From the NCBI GenBank assembly GCA_017624795.1, contig JAGAMJ010000128.1, positions 1 to 20,388 on the forward strand: a stretch of DNA of 20,388 nt, in the 5' to 3' direction. A program made the translations under genes and the position numbers. The notes beneath the pieces were generated by a model. The model was not told the origin of the DNA, ran no database searches, and saw only the letters and a program-made list of their open reading frames with translations. Origin of the DNA: Clostridia bacterium. GTDB taxonomy: Bacteria; Bacillota; Clostridia; Oscillospirales; CAG-272. Below, one piece after another: positions 16,361-20,388 of the stretch (position 1 is the stretch's first letter; each line of letters begins with the position of its first letter).

Positions 16361-18439
16361 TTACAGAGTAACCGTTACTCCATTAACAATAAGAGTAAGG
16401 TTATCACGGTTGCTCAAACCGAACGTGCCGTTATCAAATACGAAGTGATCTTTCACGTTATCTGCGGTGATTGCAACACCGTTGTAGGTGCAGTTAGTAA
16501 AGGTCAAGGTTACATTCTTGTTCGCATAGTTTGCACTCTGGAAATCAAGGTCAGCCTTGAACTCACAGTTTGTAAAGGTATTGGTTGCTCCACCGGCAGT
16601 AAAACGAATCGCATCTTCATTCCAAGTGTTATCAAACGTAACGGTATCAAAGGTTGATGCCTTAACGGTTGAAATATAAACACTCTTGCTGTCGAAGGTC
16701 GAGTTGCTGACGTTTGCATAGCCTCTGACCGTGCTGTTGCTCGGGCCGAACGAAACAGCAGTACCTCCAACCTTGATAGTAGCGTTGCTGAGGTTCGTAG
16801 TGCCGTTCATATTGCTGAATTTGAAGCCGGTGCTCACACCCCAAGCATTGGTTTCTGTAACGGTAAGGCCAGAAACATTCGTCACGGAAGCAGTAGTATC
16901 AGAACCGCTGGCGATCTCTACCAAGCCACCGCTAGCAGCAGCACCCTCGACGGTAGTGTTCTTGATGGTGGTGTCAGAGCCAGAAACGGTAAGACCACCA
17001 CCCGCTGCCTGATACTCAACACCCTCGATAGTGGTATTGTTGCCCTTGATGGTCGTGATACCAACAGACTGAATGGTCAGATCCTTAACGGTCAAGCTAT
17101 CAGCGGTAACAGTAGCACCGTTGGAAGCAACGGTAGTATTATCGGCACCATTACCAACAAGAATGATGTTAGAGGAACCGTTCAACGCATCAGCAATGTT
17201 ATTTACGGATACCATATTGTCCGCGTTAGAGTTAATAGTTACACTATCACCTGCGGTGATGTTTTCAAGAGCTTCGTTGAGCTGCTTTTCAGCTTCGGAA
17301 AGCTTGGTGTAAACTACGGTAATATTACTCTTCTTTGCCTGAGAGAAAGGCGTAAAGTAATCCGCGCTAAAGGTTACAACACCTGTAGCGGAATCATAAC
17401 TTGCCCAAGTGTTGGAAGGCATCATGCCGTCTTTATATACCTTTACGTCCTTTCTGTCCGCACCGATAGAAAGCTCTACCTTAATATCACTATAATTGTA
17501 AATTGCGCGTCCGGAAGCATTTACAAAAGGATTGATGTAGTCGGCAATACCGTCAACATAGATCTCATAACCGGTTGCCACCTGATTTGCAGTAAGCTGA
17601 CCGCCATAGCCGTTTGCGGCATTCTTTACGGTGAGCTTCAAATCTGCAACATCAGCAGAGGACAGCTGTGCGCCGGCAGGAACGGTAACCTTAATGGTAC
17701 CGGCAGGCATATCAGCAGTCAAAACAACCGCTTCGCCTAATTTACCGTTGTTGTTGACGATAGCAGCGCTTGTGTTAACCGGAAGGAACTCAGCGTTTGC
17801 GTCGTACTGATCGTCAAAGCTGTCAGTTTCGCTTGTCAACTGAGTTGCGAGGAGCTGGATAACGAAATCAGAGCCAATTTCAAGTCCCTGATACTCGTTG
17901 CCTGCGTTCTCACGCATCTTGAGTGCGAGGGTGATCGTATCGACTTCCTCTGCCTGAAGATCGCCGCTTGCGTTGCCGGGCATACCTGCAAGAACCTCGG
18001 TGAGAGTGCCTACGGGCTCAATATTATCAAGCGCGGTGCGGTCTGCAACCTGAGCAGCGGGATCTACGAAATAAACGTCGATCACATCTGCAAGATCGGA
18101 AACGTCGCCGTTTGCATAGATATGAAGCTGATACTTCAGAGCAAGGGTACCTACGTTGCTGATCTTAATGTGGCGAACCTCAACGTAACCGGGCTCCCAT
18201 TTGTCGTTGTTGAAGATTGCGCCGGTAGAAGCGTCAGTCCAAGTGGTATTAGCAGGATCGGTCTTACCGTCTGCCCAGTGCATCTCAACGTCGAGAGTAC
18301 CGGTCTGAATGATGTTGCCCGCAGAGTTTACGGAGTCCGTAAACCAAGCGAACGTCGTCCCGAGAAGCATCGTAAAGCATACAAGGAGTGCGATAACACT
18401 ACTTAACAATGCTCTCTTAGTGGTTTTCAAATTCGTCAT
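16361..18439 (-). CDS. Large SipW-type (TasA-like) surface protein with predicted beta-helix
   Basis: A 692-residue secreted protein. Residues 1-35 form a SipW-dependent-type signal: basic MTNLKTTKR, a hydrophobic core, then GTTFAWFTDSVNSAGN, the hallmark of TasA/camelysin-class precursors. Residues about 36-215 form the TasA-like beta-sandwich (GTLDVEMHW, ISNVGTLALKYQLHI). About 225-370 is a second beta-rich domain ending in VVTFSADYFTPFSQA. About 372-395 is a short charged helix (SEAEKQLNEALENI). From about 396 to 655 run short Thr/Asn/Gly/Val-rich repeats (for example TIKGNNTTIEGV, VSGSDTTIKNTTVEG) as in right-handed beta-helix adhesins or lyases. No sortase motif and no C-terminal membrane helix are seen, so it may be released or polymerise. 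The ribosome binding site AGGAGG is strong. No sipW gene is in the window. Its expression appears to be governed by the invertible segment upstream. Confidence 0.85.
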   Translation of the reverse strand: MTNLKTTKRALLSSVIALLVCFTMLLGTTFAWFTDSVNSAGNIIQTGTLDVEMHWADGKTDPANTTWTDASTGAIFNNDKWEPGYVEVRHIKISNVGTLALKYQLHIYANGDVSDLADVIDVYFVDPAAQVADRTALDNIEPVGTLTEVLAGMPGNASGDLQAEEVDTITLALKMRENAGNEYQGLEIGSDFVIQLLATQLTSETDSFDDQYDANAEFLPVNTSAAIVNNNGKLGEAVVLTADMPAGTIKVTVPAGAQLSSADVADLKLTVKNAANGYGGQLTANQVATGYEIYVDGIADYINPFVNASGRAIYNYSDIKVELSIGADRKDVKVYKDGMMPSNTWASYDSATGVVTFSADYFTPFSQAKKSNITVVYTKLSEAEKQLNEALENITAGDSVTINSNADNMVSVNNIADALNGSSNIILVGNGADNTTVASNGATVTADSLTVKDLTIQSVGITTIKGNNTTIEGVEYQAAGGGLTVSGSDTTIKNTTVEGAAASGGLVEIASGSDTTASVTNVSGLTVTETNAWGVSTGFKFSNMNGTTNLSNATIKVGGTAVSFGPSNSTVRGYANVSNSTFDSKSVYISTVKASTFDTVTFDNTWNEDAIRFTAGGATNTFTNCEFKADLDFQSANYANKNVTLTFTNCTYNGVAITADNVKDHFVFDNGTFGLSNRDNLTLIVNGVTVTL

Positions 18440-18492
18440 TTTGTTTTTACCTCCTGTGTTAGATTTTTTCTGACGAATATATCTAAACGCAA

Positions 18493-18522
18493 AAGCGTTA
18501 TGACCAAAGCAACATAACGCTT
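18493..18522. repeat. Inverted repeat next to the left switch site (extra half-site)
   Basis: AAGCGTTATG (18493-18502) and CATAACGCTT (18513-18522) are 10-bp inverted repeats with a 10-base spacer. The second overlaps the left recombination site, so this side carries one extra copy of the GTTATG arm that the right side lacks. It may be an accessory recombinase-binding site. Confidence 0.7.
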
Positions 18523-18529
18523 GTTATGT
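18512..18529. repeat. Left inverted repeat of the putative invertible promoter
   Basis: ACATAACGCTTGTTATGT. This is the exact reverse complement of 18775-18792 (18 of 18). Each copy is itself nearly palindromic, with 7-bp arms ACATAAC / GTTATGT around the asymmetric centre GCTT. That is the layout of a tyrosine-recombinase core site: two inverted arms and a short polar crossover. Confidence 0.9.
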
Positions 18530-18580
18530 TGTAAGGTTTTCTTTTTCTGTTTATGTTTCGGAAGTCAAAAACAAAAATGA

Positions 18581-18648
18581 GCATAGCGAAAGAAGCCTTT
18601 TTACCTTTCATTTTTAAAAAAGGGAGCGAAAAGGCTTTATTGCTATGC
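18581..18648. terminator. Long imperfect hairpin inside the invertible segment
   Basis: Two nested stems: GCATAGC (18581-18587) with GCTATGC (18642-18648), and AAGCCTTTT (18593-18601) with AAAAGGCTT (18629-18637). On the minus strand it is followed by a T-rich tail (TCATTTTTGTTTTTG), and on the plus strand by AAAAATTAAATTTTT. It could block read-through from the recombinase gene into the surface-protein gene in either orientation. Confidence 0.6.
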
Positions 18649-18698
18649 GCAAAAATTAAATTTTTCGAAAATATTTATGGGATATGTAGCAAAATCTA

Positions 18699-18727
18699 TT
18701 GCAAAATCTAAGATTTTGTGTTATAAT
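18699..18727 (+). promoter_or_regulatory. Sigma-A promoter within the invertible segment, facing away from the surface gene
   Basis: TTGCAA (18699-18704), exactly 17 bases, perfect TATAAT (18722-18727), and an extended -10 TG at 18719-18720. The spacer holds the perfect inverted repeat CAAAATCT-A-AGATTTTG (18702-18718), overlapping the -35 box. GCAAAATCT also occurs twice in direct repeat (18689 and 18701). These are candidate operator sites. Confidence 0.85.
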
Positions 18728-18774
18728 CTTTGCACCAAATGTTTGTCAATTACGACAATCGGTAATATTTGAAT

Positions 18775-18792
18775 ACATAACAAGCGTTATGT
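18775..18792. repeat. Right inverted repeat of the putative invertible promoter
   Basis: ACATAACAAGCGTTATGT, exact reverse complement of 18512-18529, with the polar centre AAGC facing the opposite way from the left copy. Recombination between sites in this relative orientation inverts rather than deletes the DNA between them. Confidence 0.9.
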
Positions 18793-18797
18793 GATAG

Positions 18798-18821
18798 GAT
18801 CGGCGGAAGTCGGTCTTTTTT
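18798..18821 (+). terminator. Weak terminator downstream of the outward-facing promoter
   Basis: GATCG (18798-18802) pairs with CGGTC (18811-18815, one G-U) across an 8-base loop, followed by six T (18816-18821) just before the recombinase stop codon. In the present orientation it would end the promoter's transcript before it runs antisense into the recombinase gene. The stem is short. Confidence 0.45.
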
Positions 18822-18823
18822 CT

Positions 18824-19663
18824 TTATATAATCAAGCGCATATTTTCCATTTTGCGCTTGTGCTCGGTGGCGGTGGTGACGATATAGATTCTTGTTGTGT
18901 TGATACTCGTATGACCTAAAATGTCAGCGAGCTTGGCAATATCCTTTTCCAGACGATAAAAGGTACGGGCAAACAGGTGTCTAAGATTATGCGGAAACAC
19001 CTTTGAGGGTGAAACGCCTGCATCCTTGCAAAGCGCTTTCATATCACGCCAGATATTATGACGGCTGACAGGCTTGCCGTTCTTGGTCACGAATACCGCA
19101 CCCGATTTGATATTCTGTTTTTTGATATATTGCAGTAGCTTTTTCCGTAGCTCCGCAACGATAAAGATACGCCGATTTTTGCCCTTGCAATTTACAAACG
19201 CCTCACCGCGCCCCACCGCCTCCACCGTGATATATTGTAATTCACTCACTCTGATACCGCTGCCGCAGATCGTCTGTATAATTAGATTCAGCCGTTCGTT
19301 ACCCTTACGCTTTGCCGCTTCTATAAGCCGTACATACTCCGCTTTCGTCAGCTCCTTTTCCTCGGGGCAGAAAGCGGATTTTTGTATTTTATACTGCTTT
19401 ACGCATAACTCGTAAAAACCGAGAAAGCGAAAGAATGCGTTGACCGCCGCAAGCATAGAGTTCGCACTCGTTACTGCATACTTGTTTAATAGGTCGCTTT
19501 TGTACTCCAAAACCGCTGTTTTATTTAGCTCCTTGCCGTCCATAAAAGCGTAAAATACCCGTAGGTCGTGTAGGTATTTCTCCACCGTTGCCGCGCTCCG
19601 TTCCTCGCTGAATAGGTACACTTCAAGTTGCTGTAATTGATCTGTGTTTAACTGTCTTTCCAT
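18824..19663 (-). CDS. Tyrosine site-specific recombinase (XerC/D-like, phage-integrase family)
   Basis: Cuts and rejoins DNA at short paired-arm sites through a covalent 3'-phosphotyrosine. It is 279 residues, the compact Xer size rather than the larger arm-binding integrase size. Residues 1-90 form the SAM-like core-binding domain (SAATVEKYLHDLRVFYAFM). About 105-279 is the catalytic domain with the full set of residues: Arg138 (GSGIRVSEL), Lys160/Lys162 in the beta-hairpin (CKGKNRR), His225-x-x-Arg228 (PHNLRHLFA), His251 (LGHTSINTT) and Tyr260. It should therefore be active. The ATG at 19663 follows GGAGG. It reads towards the inverted repeats that lie 32 bases beyond its stop codon, which makes it the prime candidate for flipping the promoter. 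It could alternatively serve the mobility of the whole region. Confidence 0.92.
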   Translation of the reverse strand: MERQLNTDQLQQLEVYLFSEERSAATVEKYLHDLRVFYAFMDGKELNKTAVLEYKSDLLNKYAVTSANSMLAAVNAFFRFLGFYELCVKQYKIQKSAFCPEEKELTKAEYVRLIEAAKRKGNERLNLIIQTICGSGIRVSELQYITVEAVGRGEAFVNCKGKNRRIFIVAELRKKLLQYIKKQNIKSGAVFVTKNGKPVSRHNIWRDMKALCKDAGVSPSKVFPHNLRHLFARTFYRLEKDIAKLADILGHTSINTTRIYIVTTATEHKRKMENMRLII

Positions 19664-19672
19664 TTTAATCCT

Positions 19673-19710
19673 CCGTTTACAGTTTACTATAATTATTTTA
19701 CTATAAACGG
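19673..19710 (-). promoter_or_regulatory. Repeat-rich upstream region of the recombinase gene
   Basis: On the plus strand, TTTACTATAA occurs twice (19683-19692 and 19697-19706, period 14). The block is framed by the inverted repeat CCGTTTA / TAAACGG (19673-19679 and 19704-19710). On the minus strand each copy contains TATAGT, usable as a -10 box; I see no good -35. It is probably the promoter and operator of the recombinase. Confidence 0.5.
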
Positions 19711-19766
19711 GTTTTAATACTCAGAATAACTTGACCCCTTTAAAGTTAAACAAAGGCAAAATAACA

Positions 19767-19793
19767 AGCACAGAGCTTTTCTTTCTCTGTGCT
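19767..19793. terminator. Hairpin upstream of the recombinase gene
   Basis: Perfect 9-bp stem AGCACAGAG / CTCTGTGCT with a 9-base loop. On the minus strand it is followed by TGTTATTTTG, so it could separate recombinase transcription from the tRNA side. Confidence 0.5.
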
Positions 19794-19904
19794 GTGGGCT
19801 TTGACGTTTTTCGTTCTCACGGTCGTTCAAATCTATTCAGTATCGTAAAATATCCATTTTTTATCTATGAAATCGAACATAAAAATTTCGCCCTTAAAAA
19901 GCGA

Positions 19905-20073
19905 AAATCCCTTGATTTCTCAAGGGATTTCGGGGCGATCCGAAAGGATGGTCGCATAGCTTACCTATTCGTTGCGCCAAGTCCTATGGACTTGCGCGGA
20001 AACTGCCTTACGGCAGATTTCCCCTTCGCCGTGCGCTTTGCGCACTGCGAAGTTTCGCCTGCCCTTGCAGGCG
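19905..20073. repeat. Array of six consecutive hairpins
   Basis: Back-to-back inverted repeats: AAATCCCTTGA (19905-19915 with 19920-19930); ATCC-GAAA-GGAT (19938-19949); CAAGTCC-TAT-GGACTTG (19978-19994); GGAAACTGCC with its near-complement (19998-20022); CTTCGC and GTGCGC-TTT-GCGCAC inside GCGAAG (20024-20052); CGCCTGC-CCTT-GCAGGCG (20056-20073). The 52-bp repeat with its own hairpin follows at once. No protein is coded here. It is either a structured RNA or a complex intergenic repeat; together with the recombinase upstream region this is what the gene-free stretch 19664-20114 holds. Confidence 0.75.
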
Positions 20074-20116
20074 AGCCAATAAAAGAACACCCCCGTGTGG
20101 GGGTGTTCTTTTATTG
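20065..20116. repeat. 52-bp direct repeat, right copy, abutting tRNA-Arg
   Basis: Identical to 15962-16013. Here the hairpin is extended to 19 bp (CCAATAAAAG... to ...CTTTTATTGG, 20076-20117) and its last bases are the CCA end of the minus-strand tRNA-Arg. In that position it serves as the tRNA's transcription terminator. Confidence 0.9.
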
Positions 20117-20191
20117 GCCTACCCGAAAGGATTCGAACCTTCGACCTTCAGAGTCGGAGTCTGACGCGCTATCCAGCTGTGCCACGGGTAG
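20115..20191 (-). tRNA. tRNA-Arg (CCG)
   Basis: 77 bases including encoded CCA. The acceptor stem CTACCCG/CGGGTAG is perfect with discriminator G. The anticodon stem TCAGA/TCTGA encloses the loop CTCCGAC, giving anticodon CCG (reads CGG, Arg). The T-arm has TTCGAAT. The 3' CCA overlaps the 52-bp repeat by two bases. Confidence 0.94.
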
Positions 20192-20193
20192 AA

Positions 20194-20212
20194 GAAAAAA
20201 CCGACAAGTCGG
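20194..20212 (-). terminator. Possible short terminator between the two tRNA genes
   Basis: On the minus strand CCGA-CTTG-TCGG is followed by TTTTTT and ends 2 bases before tRNA-Arg. The stem is only 4-5 bp. It may instead be a processing signal in a two-tRNA transcript. Confidence 0.3.
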
Positions 20213-20312
20213 CAGGCGGAGCAGAATGAAGCATATTCGAGCTGTATCCTTGTGAGATCCATTTTGAATTATCGCAATCTCCATTCAATGCTTGGGTGCG
20301 GCAACTTGCCGC

Positions 20313-20388
20313 TGGTGGACCCGAAGGGGATCGAACCCTCGACCTCTGCGTTGCGAACGCAGCGCTCTCCCAGCTGAGCTACGGGCCC
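20313..20388 (-). tRNA. tRNA-Ala (CGC)
   Basis: 76 bases including encoded CCA; its 5' end coincides with the last base of the window. The acceptor stem GGGCCCG/CGGGTCC contains the G3-U70 pair, the identity element of tRNA-Ala. The anticodon stem CTGCG/CGCAG encloses TTCGCAA, giving CGC (reads GCG). The discriminator is A. Confidence 0.94.

Larger units (their letters stand above)
18530..18774. other. Putative invertible DNA segment carrying a promoter (OFF orientation)
   Basis: About 245 bases between perfect 18-bp inverted repeats, in the non-coding region between the surface-protein gene and the recombinase gene. It contains one good promoter (18699-18727) pointing to the right, away from the surface-protein gene, and a long hairpin (18581-18648). 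I found no comparable promoter facing the surface-protein gene, either here or in the fixed 72 bases before its start codon. Inversion would place the promoter about 130 bases before the start codon of the surface protein. Together with the adjacent repeats this accounts for most of the non-coding stretch 18440-18823. Confidence 0.75.

Noticed and set aside
18493..18792. Short palindromic repeats as a CRISPR array
   Set aside because: There are only two full copies, in opposite orientation, with one long spacer and no cas genes. The layout fits an invertible segment instead.
18804..18811. CGGAAGTC occurring inside (18559) and outside (18804) the switch as a second recombination site
   Set aside because: It is only 8 bp, directly repeated, and at unequal distances from the 18-bp repeats. 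It is probably chance.
19731..20255. Open frame of 174 codons on the plus strand across the hairpin array and tRNA-Arg
   Set aside because: It crosses the antisense strand of a tRNA gene and yields the familiar spurious peptide KDSNLRPSESESDALSS. There is no ribosome binding site, and the region is all hairpins.

Overview
The window looks like the chromosome of an anaerobic Clostridia species (Bacillota, gut or rumen type). It has a V-type ATPase operon, the Clostridia marker pair SCIFF peptide plus radical-SAM SCIFF maturase, a cysteine T-box in front of cysE-cysS, and a TasA/SipW-type surface protein. The housekeeping part (1-15960) is GC-rich with strong Shine-Dalgarno sites. The stretch 16014-20064 is visibly richer in A+T and looks accessory. 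Of the 17 genes whose ends I could read, none ends in TAG.

Layout. 2-5578 (+): the end of a V/A-type ATPase operon, subunits E (5'-truncated), C, F, A, B, D. Small gaps or overlaps imply coupled translation. 5596-6444 (+): a LacX-like aldose-1-epimerase. 6489-8090 (+): a beta-CASP metallo-beta-lactamase RNase broken by an in-frame TAG, with a damaged metal motif. 8113-11113 (+): a strong promoter, SCIFF peptide, attenuating terminator, SCIFF maturase, and an overlapping Orn/Lys/Arg decarboxylase family gene. 11183-12787 (+): a cytoplasmic GH20 hexosaminidase. 12828-15420 (+): promoter, cysteine T-box riboswitch, cysE, cysS, terminator. 15453-15961 (+): a small lipoprotein with its own promoter and terminator.

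The accessory region 15962-20116 is bounded by two perfect 52-bp direct repeats. The right copy abuts the 3' end of tRNA-Arg(CCG). Inside, all on the minus strand, are a frameshifted TasA-like remnant, a 692-residue SipW-type surface protein with a predicted beta-helix, a 384-bp intergenic region, and a tyrosine recombinase. The right end is an array of back-to-back hairpins. Two minus-strand tRNA genes (Arg CCG, Ala CGC) close the window.

The most interesting signal is in the 384-bp region. Two perfect 18-bp inverted repeats (18512-18529 and 18775-18792) enclose about 245 bp holding one near-consensus sigma-A promoter. The promoter points away from the surface-protein gene and towards the 3' end of the recombinase gene. 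Inversion between the repeats would aim it at the surface-protein gene and its strong ribosome binding site. I read this as a recombinase-driven ON/OFF switch (phase variation) for a SipW/TasA-class surface protein, drawn here in the OFF orientation. This is inferred from sequence and has not been demonstrated.
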